This document shows, piece by piece, positions 47,802-55,497 of a DNA stretch of 64,000 nt (its first letter is position 1; each line of letters starts with the position of its first letter). The stretch lies in contig NZ_JAGGLR010000005.1 in the NCBI RefSeq assembly GCF_017874715.1, positions 62,001-126,000 of the forward strand, read 5' to 3'. The translations under genes were made by a program, and so were the position numbers. The notes under the pieces are model-generated. The model was given only the letters and a program-made list of their open reading frames with translations, was not told where the DNA came from and did no database searches. Source of the DNA: Streptomyces iranensis. Its GTDB lineage: Bacteria; Actinomycetota; Actinomycetes; Streptomycetales; Streptomycetaceae.

Positions 47802-48586
47802 CCCAGGGCGGCGGCGGTCTCCGGGTCGGCCGGGAGGAAGGTCTCGATGGCCAGCTCGGAGACCGTGACGTCCATGGGGGTGTTGAAGGTCGCGATCGTC
47901 GAGATGAACGACAGCACCCGCCCGCCGTGCTCGATCATCATCGGCAGCGCGAAGGGCGGGGTGTCACCGGCGGTCGCCGTCTCCCGGCCGCCGGTCTCGG
48001 CCAGCGGATAGGCCGCCACCTCGTCGTACAGCGCACGCAGCGGCGAGGAGCGCATCAGCGCCAGCTGCCGGTCCATCTGGTCCAGCAGATGGCCACGCCA
48101 TTCGCGGAGGTTGCGGATGCGCGGGGCGAGCCCCTCGGGGTGGAGGGTGAGGCGCATCGCGTTCAGCGGGGGCCGCAGCAGATGCTCCGCCACCCCCTCC
48201 AGGAGCGCCGCGATGCCCCGGTTGGCCGCCAGCACCTCATAGGTGCCGTCCACCACGAGCGCCGGATACGGCTCATAGCCGGTCAGCAGCCGCTCCAGGG
48301 AGTCGCGCAGGGCGCTCATCGACGGGTCGTCCACCGACCGCTCCGGATAGTGCGGGGCGTAACCGGCGGCGATCAGCAGGGCGTTGCGCTCGCGGACGGG
48401 GACGTCGAGGTGGTCGGCGAGCCGGAGCACCATCTCCTGGCTGGGCCGCGACCGGCCGGTCTCGATGAAGCTGATGTGGCGGGCCGAGGAGTCGGCGCGC
48501 AGCGCGAGCTCCAGCTGGCTGATCCGGCGGCGGTCCCGCCACTCGCGCAGCAGTGTGCCCACCCGGGGCGGCGCGGCAGTCGTCAT
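47783..48586 (-). CDS. XRE/MmyB-like transcriptional regulator
   Basis: A 267-aa regulator: N-terminal Cro/CI HTH (LREWRDRRRISQLELALRAD, ARHISFIETGRSRPSQEMVL, LADHLDVPVRERNALLIAAG) joined to the MmyB-like ligand-binding domain (PYPALVVDGTYEVLAANRGI, ALLEGV, LDQMDRQLALMRSSPLRALY, SFISTIATFNTPMDVTVSEL). These domains bind hydrophobic ligands, often fatty acids. ATG 48586 has no strong Shine-Dalgarno. Confidence 0.9.
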   Translation of the reverse strand: MTTAAPPRVGTLLREWRDRRRISQLELALRADSSARHISFIETGRSRPSQEMVLRLADHLDVPVRERNALLIAAGYAPHYPERSVDDPSMSALRDSLERLLTGYEPYPALVVDGTYEVLAANRGIAALLEGVAEHLLRPPLNAMRLTLHPEGLAPRIRNLREWRGHLLDQMDRQLALMRSSPLRALYDEVAAYPLAETGGRETATAGDTPPFALPMMIEHGGRVLSFISTIATFNTPMDVTVSELAIETFLPADPETAAALGRFSRP

Positions 48587-48631
48587 GACCCGAAGGTAGC
48601 CGACGCCGGGCGGGGGCCATGGCAGGGTGGA

Positions 48632-48672
48632 AGGGCCACCGGTCACCCGCGCAGGGCCACCGGTCACCCGCG
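48632..48672. repeat. Two-copy 21-bp direct repeat upstream of the pterin dehydratase gene
   Basis: AGGGCCACCGGTCACCCGCG at 48632-48651 is repeated exactly at 48653-48672 with one base between. Each copy contains the palindrome-like ACCGGT core. The second copy ends 15 bp before the ATG, so it may affect the ribosome-binding region. Confidence 0.85.
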
Positions 48673-48687
48673 ACGAAGGGATGTGTC

Positions 48688-48999
48688 ATGGCAGTCGAGC
48701 CGCTCACCGACCAGGAGATCCAGCGACGTCTGGAGCAGCTTCCCGGCTGGTCGTTCGCGGACGACCGGCTTTCCCGGACGTATGTCTTCAAGGGCCATCC
48801 ACAGGCGGCCGGGCTGGTGGCGGAGATCGCCACCATCCAGGAGGAGCTCGACCACCACTCCGACCTCAACCTCGGCTACAACAAGGTGGGCGTCACGGTG
48901 AACACCCACAGCGTCGGCGGCAAGGTGACCGCGCTCGACTTCGAGCTGGCCGGCCGGATCGAGGAGATCGCCCCGCGGCACGGCGCCCGCGCCGACTAA
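48688..48999 (+). CDS. Pterin-4a-carbinolamine dehydratase
   Basis: A 103-aa PCD/DCoH-type enzyme that dehydrates 4a-hydroxytetrahydropterin to recycle the cofactor of aromatic amino-acid hydroxylases. The family core is evident: LEQLPGWSFADDRLSRTYVF, IQEELDHHSDLNLGYNKVGV (the H-H-P/S-D motif) and VTVNTHSVGGKVTALDFELA. GAAGGGA lies 6 nt before ATG 48688. It stands alone, convergent with the photolyase gene. Confidence 0.9.
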   Translation: MAVEPLTDQEIQRRLEQLPGWSFADDRLSRTYVFKGHPQAAGLVAEIATIQEELDHHSDLNLGYNKVGVTVNTHSVGGKVTALDFELAGRIEEIAPRHGARAD

Positions 49000-49190
49000 G
49001 GGGTGTCCGGCGGATCTTGGCGCCTGCGGCGGGCCACGCGGCGGAGCCGCATATCGGTGCTTCCCCCTCCCCGCCCCTTCCCGCAGCCTCGATATGCGGC
49101 TCCGCCGCGTGGCAGGGGCTTCGCCCCTGGACCCCGGGGTCTGGGGCGGAGCCCCGCGTGGTCCGTCGGACACCCCGTAGACCGGCCGAC
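49000..49190. repeat. GC-rich dispersed palindromic element (copy 2) between convergent genes
   Basis: Contains two facing copies of the word GATATGCGGCTCCGCCGCG (one as GCGGCGGAGCCGCATATC at 49040, the other at 49091), then CCCCTGGACCCCGGGGTCTG and GGGGCGGAGCCCCGCG. The facing copies can form a large hairpin that would terminate both the dehydratase and photolyase transcripts. The same words occur at 1530-1580 and 61150-61520. Confidence 0.75.
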
Positions 49191-49200
49191 GGTCCCGAGG

Positions 49201-50565
49201 TCACCCCCGGGCGTGCCGGAAGCGGGCCAGCCCCTCCTGGAGGTCCACGATCGGATCCGGGTAGTCCAGCCGGTCCCGCTCGGCCTCCGGCAGCCGCCAG
49301 GGCGTATGGACGCCGGAGCCGGTCACCCCGGCCAGCTCCGGCACCCAGCGCCGCACATACGCGCCGTCCGGGTCGAACCGCCGGGCCTGCGCCAGCGGAT
49401 TGAGGACCCGGTTCGGGCGGGTGTCGGTGCCGGTGCCCGCCGCCCACTGCCAGTTCAGCTGGTTGTTGGCCACGTCCCCGTCCACCAGCAGCTCCAGGAA
49501 GTACCGGGCGCCGATCCGCCAGTCCTGGTAGAGCGTCTTGGTGAGGAAGCTCGCCACCAGCAGCCGCGCCCGGTTGTGCATCCAGCCCTCGTGGCGCAGC
49601 TGCCGCATCCCCGCGTCCACCAGCGGATAGCCGGTGCGCCCCGCCTTCCAGGCCGCGACCTCGGCCGCGTCCTCGCGCCACCGGTCGCCCCGCGGCCGGT
49701 AGTCGGCGTACGAGGCGTCCGGCCGGGCGGCCAGCACCTGGTGGTGGAAGTCCCGCCAGGCCAGCTGCCGTACGAAGGCGTCGGCGCCCGCGCCGCCCGC
49801 CTCCCGCGCCCGGTGCACCAGCTCCACCGGTGACAGACAGCCGAAGTGCAGATACGGGGAGAGCCGGGAGGTGGCGTCGCCCGCCAGATCGTCCTGCCGG
49901 TCGGCGTAGCTCCTCAAGCCCGACCGCCACCAGGAGCGCATGCGGCGGCGGCCCGCCGTCTCCCCGCCCTCGGGCAGCCCGGGGGAGGGGCTGCCGGAGG
50001 CGAGCGAGGCGACCGCCGCCACCGGCTCCGAGCGCGGCCCGGACGGCACGCTCACCGTGCGCGGTGCGCTCAGCGGCTTCCGCACCCCGGCCCGCCGCCA
50101 GGCGCGGAAGTACGGGGTGAAGACCGCGAAGTGGTCCTTGCCCGCCGGGGTCACCTCGCCCGGCTCAACCGCCGTCACCACCGCGCCGTGCACCCGCAGC
50201 CGCCGTCCGTCCGCCCCCAGCGCCTCGCGCAGCCGCCGCTCGCGGCGGGTGGCGTAGCCGCTCACCCTGCCCGCGATGTGCACCTCGTCCGCGTCCGCCT
50301 GCCGCGCCGCCCGCAGGATCTCCGCCACCGCGTCCCCCCGGCGGACCACCAGCCGCCCGCCGCGCTCGCGCAGCCCCGCGTCGAGATCGGCCAGCGCGTC
50401 CGCGAGGAACGCCACCCGGTTGGGGACCGCGAACCCCGTCCCGGCCAGGCCACGGTCCACGACGAACAGCGGCACGACCCGCTCGGCGGAGCGCAGCGCG
50501 CCGCGCAGCACGGGGTTGTCGGACAGCCGCAGATCGGAGGTGAAGACGGAGAGGGACGTGCTCAT
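49201..50565 (-). CDS. phr: Deoxyribodipyrimidine photolyase
   Basis: A 454-aa class I CPD photolyase that uses blue light to split cyclobutane pyrimidine dimers. The N-terminal antenna-binding domain (VFTSDLRLSDNPVLRGALRS, VPLFVVDRG) is followed by the helical FAD domain with LSPYLHFGCLSPVELVHRAR, FVRQLAWRDFHHQVLAARPD, AGRTGYPLVDAGMRQLRHEG, WMHNRARLLVASFLTKTLYQ, DWRIGARYFLELLVDGDVAN and NWQWAAGTGTDTRPNRVLNP. A Ser/Pro/Gly-rich insert at about 175-215 is the linker. Begins at ATG 50565. Confidence 0.95.
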   Translation of the reverse strand: MSTSLSVFTSDLRLSDNPVLRGALRSAERVVPLFVVDRGLAGTGFAVPNRVAFLADALADLDAGLRERGGRLVVRRGDAVAEILRAARQADADEVHIAGRVSGYATRRERRLREALGADGRRLRVHGAVVTAVEPGEVTPAGKDHFAVFTPYFRAWRRAGVRKPLSAPRTVSVPSGPRSEPVAAVASLASGSPSPGLPEGGETAGRRRMRSWWRSGLRSYADRQDDLAGDATSRLSPYLHFGCLSPVELVHRAREAGGAGADAFVRQLAWRDFHHQVLAARPDASYADYRPRGDRWREDAAEVAAWKAGRTGYPLVDAGMRQLRHEGWMHNRARLLVASFLTKTLYQDWRIGARYFLELLVDGDVANNQLNWQWAAGTGTDTRPNRVLNPLAQARRFDPDGAYVRRWVPELAGVTGSGVHTPWRLPEAERDRLDYPDPIVDLQEGLARFRHARG

Positions 50566-50613
50566 CCCTCTCCCTTACCCCACCAGGCCCCGTGGACCGG
50601 CGGCTCGGCGCCC

Positions 50614-50683
50614 CATGTCACCCGATGACGCCCGATGTCATCCGATAACGCCTGACAACGCCCGGTGTCGTCCGCTCACGCCG
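50614..50683. repeat. Degenerate 10-bp tandem repeat through the anti-sigma stop codon
   Basis: Seven successive 10-bp units: CATGTCACCC, GATGACGCCC, GATGTCATCC, GATAACGCCT, GACAACGCCC, GGTGTCGTCC, GCTCACGCCG, consensus GATRACGCCC. The last unit contains the TGA (minus strand, 50676-50678) of the anti-sigma-factor gene; the rest are downstream of it. Confidence 0.75.
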
Positions 50684-51452
50684 AGGGGAACGTCAACAGG
50701 ACCAGCGGATCGCTCGTCGGGGCCTTCGACCCTCCGGCGGGCTCGACCGTCACCCCCATGGCCGACGCCTTCCCGACCGCGCCGCTCATGACCGCCGCCG
50801 TGCTCCGGCCCGAGGAGTCCACCAGACCGGCGGGGCGCATCGTGCCGCCGTCGCTGAACCACAGCTGGTAGATCCGCCCGGCGGGCGGTTCGGGCAGCCC
50901 GGAGGCGAGGAACACCGCCTTGTTCAGCCCGCGCGAGACCACCACCGTGCCCGTCGAGCCGTCCGTCATCCGGCCGCTGCGGCTGTGCGCGTCGGGCGCG
51001 GCCAGCACCTGGGTCAGCTCCTCCGCCTGGGCCACCCGCTGCTCGGAGCGGCGGGCCGTGTCTCGGGCGTCGGACGCCTGCCGGTACTGCCACATCGCGA
51101 CCCCGCCGCACACGGCGGCCGCGGCGACGCAGGCCGCCAGCGCGAAGTTCATCGCCCGCCGCCCGGTGCGCCGCCGGGGGCCCGCGTGGGACTCCCGGGC
51201 CTCCCGCGCCGCCACCCGCGGCGGCTCCTGGCGGACGGTGGCGATCCGCCGCAGCACATCGTCCTTCATCGTCGGGGGCGGGGTCAGGGACGTGGCCACC
51301 GCCAGCTTGGCGGCGGTCTCCCGCAGCTCCCGTACCTCCTGACGGCAGGCGTCACAGACCGCCAGATGCCGCTCGAACTCGGTCAACTCCCGACCCGACA
51401 GGGCGTTCACCGAGTACGCCCCGGTCAAGGTGTGCAGATCCGCTCTGGTCAT
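50676..51452 (-). CDS. Anti-sigma factor (RskA-type, zinc-binding)
   Basis: A 258-aa membrane anti-sigma factor. The ZAS zinc-finger is ERHLAVCDACRQEVREL (H-x3-C-x2-C), a transmembrane helix follows (about 100-122, NFALAACVAAAAVCGGVAMW) and the extracytoplasmic RskA-like domain contains GTVVVSRGLNKAVFLASGLP and IYQLWFSDGGTMRPAGLVD. Its ATG overlaps the stop of the sigma-factor gene (ATGA). It is expected to hold that sigma factor inactive until the outer domain is triggered or proteolysed. Confidence 0.92.
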   Translation of the reverse strand: MTRADLHTLTGAYSVNALSGRELTEFERHLAVCDACRQEVRELRETAAKLAVATSLTPPPTMKDDVLRRIATVRQEPPRVAAREARESHAGPRRRTGRRAMNFALAACVAAAAVCGGVAMWQYRQASDARDTARRSEQRVAQAEELTQVLAAPDAHSRSGRMTDGSTGTVVVSRGLNKAVFLASGLPEPPAGRIYQLWFSDGGTMRPAGLVDSSGRSTAAVMSGAVGKASAMGVTVEPAGGSKAPTSDPLVLLTFPSA

Positions 51453-52033
51453 GCGCCGACCCCCATGCAGTCCCGGAGCCGGATGAGCCCGTCCCGGAGT
51501 CTGGTCTTCACGGTCCCGAGCGGCAGCGACAGCAGCTCCGCCACCTCACGGTAGGAGCGGCCCCGGTAGTAGGCGAGCGTCACCGACTGCCGCTGCAGCT
51601 CGGTCAGCGTCCGCATGCACCGGCGCACCTGCTCGCGCTCCAGCCTGGCCTCCACCTGCTCGGTCACCTCGTCGAACGCCGGGGTGCGGGACAGCAGCGC
51701 GGCGCGCTCCTCGCGGTCGGAGGCGGCCTGCGCCGAGCGCACCCGGTCCACGGCGCGCCGGTGCGCCACCGTCATGATCCAGGACATGGCGCTGCCCCGG
51801 CCCGGTTCGAACCGCGCCGCGGACCGCCACACCTCGACCAGGACCTCCTGTGTGACCTCCTCGGCCTGGGCCGGGTCGCGCAGCAGACTGCGCGTCAGCC
51901 CGAGGACCGGCCCGCTGACGGCGTCGTAGAGGGCTCCGAACGCGTTCTGGTCCCCCCGGGCCACCATCTGGAGCAACTCTTCGAGGTCCGGTCCGCGCGC
52001 GGCGGGTCCGCCGATGTACACGGGTTCTCTCAC
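51449..52033 (-). CDS. ECF RNA polymerase sigma factor (SigK-like)
   Basis: A 194-aa extracytoplasmic-function sigma factor. Region 2: LGLTRSLLRDPAQAEEVTQE, VLVEVWRSAARFEPGRGSAM, SWIMTVAHRRAVDRVRSAQA; region 4: LTELQRQSVTLAYYRGRSYR and EVAELLSLPLGTVKTRLRDG. Start GTG 52033 is chosen because GGAAGGA is 6-7 nt upstream; longer frames from 52084 or 52114 have no ribosome site and would include unconserved sequence. With the anti-sigma factor it resembles the mycobacterial SigK/RskA pair. Confidence 0.92.
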   Translation of the reverse strand: MREPVYIGGPAARGPDLEELLQMVARGDQNAFGALYDAVSGPVLGLTRSLLRDPAQAEEVTQEVLVEVWRSAARFEPGRGSAMSWIMTVAHRRAVDRVRSAQAASDREERAALLSRTPAFDEVTEQVEARLEREQVRRCMRTLTELQRQSVTLAYYRGRSYREVAELLSLPLGTVKTRLRDGLIRLRDCMGVGA

Positions 52034-52110
52034 GGGCCGTCCTTCCGGGAACGATGCGGCGCACACGGAGGTGTCGTACCTCATTCGTCGCCCGGACGGG
52101 TGCGGATTGG

Positions 52111-52187
52111 TCAAGGTGCTCCGAACACATCAAGGCGTGCCGGTGGACGCCGAGGTGTGCCGGTCACATCAAGGTGTACCGGACATG
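52111..52187. repeat. Four-copy 19-20 bp imperfect tandem repeat upstream of the ECF sigma gene
   Basis: Units TCAAGGTGCTCCGAACACA (52111), TCAAGGCGTGCCGGTGGACG (52130), CCGAGGTGTGCCGGTCACA (52150) and TCAAGGTGTACCGGACATG (52169) share AAGGYGTGCCGG. They lie 78-155 bp upstream of GTG 52033 and just beyond the terminator of the protease gene, so they could be regulator sites or a simple expansion. Confidence 0.7.
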
Positions 52188-52190
52188 CGT

Positions 52191-52225
52191 GAGGCCGCCG
52201 CGGTCCGTTCGACCGCGGCGGCCTC
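52191..52225 (-). terminator. Rho-independent-type terminator of the protease gene
   Basis: A perfect 15-bp stem GAGGCCGCCGCGGTC / GACCGCGGCGGCCTC with a CGTTC loop, 11 bp after the protease stop codon (52237 on the minus strand). No T-run follows, as is usual in Streptomyces. Confidence 0.8.
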
Positions 52226-52236
52226 GGCGCCCGGCG

Positions 52237-53412
52237 TCAGCCGGTGGTGAGGGTGAGCCCGTAGGTCGTCAGGATCGGGTTCACCGGCTGGTAGTACGTC
52301 GTGCCGCCGACGGTGCAGTTGCCGGAGCCGCCGGAGGTGACGCCCTGCGCCTCGCTGCCCGAGATGAACGAGCCGCCGGAGTCGCCCGGCTCGGCGCAGA
52401 CATTGGTGCGGGTGACCCCCCGGATCGTGCCCTGGGGGTACTGCACGCTGGTGTCGTGCTGCTGGATGGTGCCGCAGTGCCAGCCGGTCGTCGAGCCGGA
52501 GCGGCAGACGGACGAGCCCACCGGCGCTTCTTGGGAGCCGGTGACGGTGACGTTGGTGCCCTGGGGGCCGATCACCCACGGCTGCGGGGCCCAGTCGGCG
52601 TTGGTGGCCACCCATGCGTAGTCGTTGCCGGGGAAGCTGGAGCCCTGGAAGGTGCCCTGCGCCACCCGGTTGAAGCCGGCGGTGGTGTCGCCCTGGCTGC
52701 CGCAGTGGCCGGCGGTGACGAAGCCGTTCTGCTCGGCCTTGGCCACCGAGAAGCCGATCGAGCAGCGGGCGGCGTCGTTGATGTAGAACGCCTCGCCGCC
52801 GCGCAGGTCGTACAGCGGGCTCGGCCGCTCGGCCGACTCCACGACCCGTACCACCTCGCGGTCCGCACCGCTCGCGGCGACGAAGGCGGCCGCCTCGGTG
52901 GGCTCGGCCGACTGCACCACGACGCCGTTGGTCTTGACGTCCACGTACCAGGCGGAGGCGACATCGGCGGCCGGGGGGCGCTCGGAGGCGGCACGGTCCA
53001 GGGCCTGCTTGGCGTCGACGAGGGCCTTGAGGCTGTGCTTGACGACGGCGGCCCTGGCGCCGCCGGCCGTGATGGTGGCGCTCTGCCCCTCGTCGGTGGT
53101 GGCCACGGTGAGTTCGGCGGTGTTGCCGGACACCCACGCGCCGCCGTAGGAGCTGCCCAGGCTCTTGCGCAGCCCCGGTTCGGCCTCTCCGGCCCGGTAC
53201 TCGTTGGATATCCGCATCCGCGCCTCATCGGCCGTCAGGCCCAGATCGCGCTGCATCGAGGCCAGCATCTCGGGGGGCACCTCCCTCCGGGGGCGGGGGG
53301 AGGGTTCACCGGGATCGGCCACCGCGGGTATGCCGCTCCCCAGGAAGAGGGCGGCTATCGCGACGGTGCAACCGGCGGCCAGCTCAAGGCCGTGACGGCG
53401 TCTGCGGGACAT
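52237..53412 (-). CDS. Secreted S1-family serine protease (streptogrisin/alpha-lytic type)
   Basis: A 391-aa pre-pro-protease. Signal peptide (HGLELAAGCTVAIAALFLGS, cleavage near AVA-DP), an alpha-lytic-type pro-region (about 50-200, LGLTADEARMRISNEYRAGE, YVDVKTNGVVVQSAEP) and the chymotrypsin-fold domain beginning YDLRGGEAFYIN. The triad is His in FVTAGHCGSQG, Asp in FPGNDYAWVATN and Ser in AEPGDSGGSFIS; six cysteines fit three disulfides. GAGGAG lies 7 nt before ATG 53412. It ends with a perfect terminator hairpin. Confidence 0.93.
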   Translation of the reverse strand: MSRRRRHGLELAAGCTVAIAALFLGSGIPAVADPGEPSPRPRREVPPEMLASMQRDLGLTADEARMRISNEYRAGEAEPGLRKSLGSSYGGAWVSGNTAELTVATTDEGQSATITAGGARAAVVKHSLKALVDAKQALDRAASERPPAADVASAWYVDVKTNGVVVQSAEPTEAAAFVAASGADREVVRVVESAERPSPLYDLRGGEAFYINDAARCSIGFSVAKAEQNGFVTAGHCGSQGDTTAGFNRVAQGTFQGSSFPGNDYAWVATNADWAPQPWVIGPQGTNVTVTGSQEAPVGSSVCRSGSTTGWHCGTIQQHDTSVQYPQGTIRGVTRTNVCAEPGDSGGSFISGSEAQGVTSGGSGNCTVGGTTYYQPVNPILTTYGLTLTTG

Positions 53413-53638
53413 CTTCGGTCTCCTCGGCTAGGGAAGTGGTCACGCTGCGTGCCCATCTGGGCGCCAAGCGTAATTGCCGGGGACGTGCCTCGCTCGGTGG
53501 GCCGCATCTGCCCCGCGCGGGGGTCATGCGCCCGGGATATGCCAGGACGGTGAGTGGCGGCGGATACGGGTCCGCCCCGCCGCGCGGGGCGCGGCGGGGC
53601 GGAACGGCGGAGCCGGTGGAGCCGGTGGAGCGCTCGGG

Positions 53639-53723
53639 CTCGGCTGTTGAAGGTCTCAGCCGTGAAGGTCTCAGCCGTTGAAGGTCTCGGCCGTCGAAGG
53701 TACCGGGCTCAGCCGTTGAAGGT
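53639..53723. repeat. Five-copy 15-16 bp repeat derived from the aldo/keto reductase 3' end
   Basis: Units CTCGGCTGTTGAAGGT (53639), CTCAGCCGTGAAGGT (53655), CTCAGCCGTTGAAGGT (53670), CTCGGCCGTCGAAGGT (53686) and, after 6 bp, CTCAGCCGTTGAAGGT (53708). On the minus strand the last unit encodes the reductase C-terminus (ETFNG plus TGA); the others repeat the same words, including the TGA, downstream. With 53413-53638 this accounts for the 296-bp spacer to the protease gene, where no gene is seen. Confidence 0.88.
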
Positions 53724-54539
53724 CTCGGGGTCGAAGCCCAGACGGTTGCCGGTCTCGAGGGAGTCGATCGCCGCCAGGTCCTCGGAGTCCAGCTGGAAGT
53801 CGAAGACGTCGATGTTCTCCTTGATCCGCGACGGGGTCACGGACTTGGGGATCACCACATTGCCGAGGTCCAGATGCCAGCGCAGCACCACCTGGGCGGG
53901 GGTCTTCCCGTGCTTCTCGGCGATCTCCGCCAGCTTCGGGTCCGCCAGCAGGCCCTTGCCCTGGCCGAGCGGGGACCACGCCTCGGTGGCGATGTCGTGG
54001 CGGGCGTTGAAGGCGCGCAGCTCCGCCTGCGGCAGCTGCGGGTGCAGCTCGATCTGGTCGATCACCGGGACGATCGAGGTCTCGGAGAGCAGCCGCTGGG
54101 TGTGGGCGGAGTGGAAGTTGGACAGGCCGATGGCCTTGGCGCGGCCCTCGGAGTAGATCTTCTCGAACGCCTTCCAGGTGTCCACGTACTTGTCGACCCC
54201 GGGCAGCGGCCAGTGGATCAGGTAGAGATCCACATACTCCAGGCCCAGCCGGGTCAGCGAGGCGTCGAAGGCGCGCAGGGTCGAGTCGTACCCCTGGTCG
54301 GCATTCTGGAGCTTGGTGGTGACGAACAGCTCGTCGCGCGCGACGCCCGACGCGGCGAGCCCCTTCCCCGTGCCCTCCTCGTTCCCGTATATCGCGGCCG
54401 TGTCGATGCTGCGGTACCCGGCGTCCAGTGCGTTGCGCACCGCGACCTGCGCCTCGTCGTCCGGGACCTGCCAGACACCGAAGCCGAGCTGTGGCATCCG
54501 TACGCCGTTGTTGAGCGTGATGAAGGGGACCTTGCTCAC
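53709..54539 (-). CDS. Aldo/keto reductase
   Basis: A 276-aa NADPH-dependent TIM-barrel oxidoreductase of the 2,5-diketogluconate reductase type. Visible: GVRMPQLGFGVWQVPDDEAQ, LDAGYRSIDTAAIYGNEEG (catalytic Asp and Tyr), LFVTTKLQNADQ (Lys), VDLYLIHWPLPG (His), GLSNFHSAHTQRLL and VIPKSVTPSRIKENIDVFDF (cofactor). It starts at GTG 54539. Its final codons and stop are duplicated several times downstream. Confidence 0.93.
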   Translation of the reverse strand: MSKVPFITLNNGVRMPQLGFGVWQVPDDEAQVAVRNALDAGYRSIDTAAIYGNEEGTGKGLAASGVARDELFVTTKLQNADQGYDSTLRAFDASLTRLGLEYVDLYLIHWPLPGVDKYVDTWKAFEKIYSEGRAKAIGLSNFHSAHTQRLLSETSIVPVIDQIELHPQLPQAELRAFNARHDIATEAWSPLGQGKGLLADPKLAEIAEKHGKTPAQVVLRWHLDLGNVVIPKSVTPSRIKENIDVFDFQLDSEDLAAIDSLETGNRLGFDPETFNG

Positions 54540-54618
54540 GAGCAGTCGATCCTTACGTCGGATTATGGATTACGTGCTTCAACCCATACAACGATCAACG
54601 GCCTGCCGTCATTCCCGT

Positions 54619-55440
54619 TCACCAGGGTCGCCCGCGCAGGATCACCACGCCGTCCCCGTCCCGCCCGAGGCGTTCCGCCGCCCGCCGCGCCGCCCGCTCC
54701 AGCGTGGGCGCCTCGCCCAGCAGGCCGTAGAGCCCGCCCGCGAAGGCCGCCGACGCCGCGCCGTCCAGCGGTCCGCGGTGGGCGACCACCACCTCGGCCG
54801 CCCCGTCGAAGAGCGCGGCCAGCGGCGCGCCCTCGGGGCAGCCGAGCACCACACCGGGCAGCGGGGCGCCGGTCAGCCGGCGGTAGGCGGTCAGCAGCTC
54901 GGCCAGGCGTGCGGCCGGTGTGTGATGCGCCCGCCCGTCGCCGTCCTCGAAGACCAGCGTGCGCCCCTCACGGCGGCAGACCAGATGCAGCACATCCGGG
55001 CGTACGGTGAGGATCCGCCGCAGATCGGTGGCGGCCGCGGCGGGGCACCGGTCCACCGTCAGGACGCCACGGGCCGCCCGCTGGACCGCGGCTAACTCCT
55101 GGCCGCCCGGAGCGGCGCCGGTCACCAGCACCCGCCGGATCCCGCCCCCGCCCGGCCGCTCCCGTAAGGCGGCGCGGAACACCTCGTTGTGCGGATAGGA
55201 GACGCAGGCGGCGGCCAGAACGCGCAGCCTGCCGTCCGCGACCCGGCCCGCGGCGACCGCGCCGGCCACCGCGGACCAGAACTCCCCGGCGGTCGTGGCG
55301 GCCGCCGGTGTGTGTTCGGCGGGGAAGCCCGCTCTGCGCAGCAGCGCCACGGTGGACGGGCCGGGCGGGAAGACCCGCGCCAACTCCTCGGTTTCCTCGG
55401 GCGTCAGCGCCGGATGCCCGTCCCCGTCCTGGCCGTCCAC
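54619..55440 (-). CDS. Effector-associated domain (EAD1-like) protein with degenerate CHAT-like domain
   Basis: A 273-aa protein. The N-terminus (about 10-95) fits effector-associated domain 1: LTPEETEELARVFPPGPSTV, ALLRRAGFPAEHTPAAATTA, GEFWSAVAGAVAAGRVADGR, YPHNEVFRAAL. The rest (about 100-270) has the order of a CHAT/caspase-like domain: RRVLVTGAAPGGQELAAVQR, a segment PDVLHLVCRREGRTLVFEDG where active CHAT proteins have H-F-S-G-H-G, VVLGCPEGAPLAALF where they have N-A-C-Y-S, and GAASAAFAGGLYGLLGEAPT. The catalytic His position reads Arg, while a Cys is still present near the second site. Such EAD proteins belong to NTP-regulated conflict systems. Downstream of the 224-aa gene on the same strand (57 bp gap). 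GTG start at 55440 has a weak ribosome site. Confidence 0.68.
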   Translation of the reverse strand: MDGQDGDGHPALTPEETEELARVFPPGPSTVALLRRAGFPAEHTPAAATTAGEFWSAVAGAVAAGRVADGRLRVLAAACVSYPHNEVFRAALRERPGGGGIRRVLVTGAAPGGQELAAVQRAARGVLTVDRCPAAAATDLRRILTVRPDVLHLVCRREGRTLVFEDGDGRAHHTPAARLAELLTAYRRLTGAPLPGVVLGCPEGAPLAALFDGAAEVVVAHRGPLDGAASAAFAGGLYGLLGEAPTLERAARRAAERLGRDGDGVVILRGRPW

Positions 55441-55497
55441 CGTGTTCCGTCGCTCCTCGCCTGTGCTCGTACCGCTCTGTGCCCCCCGCTTCCGTCC

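Noticed and set aside
51790..51815. GGTTCGAA-type word resembling a tRNA T-loop.
   Set aside because: It is inside the ECF sigma gene and no cloverleaf can be drawn around it; no tRNA was found in the window.
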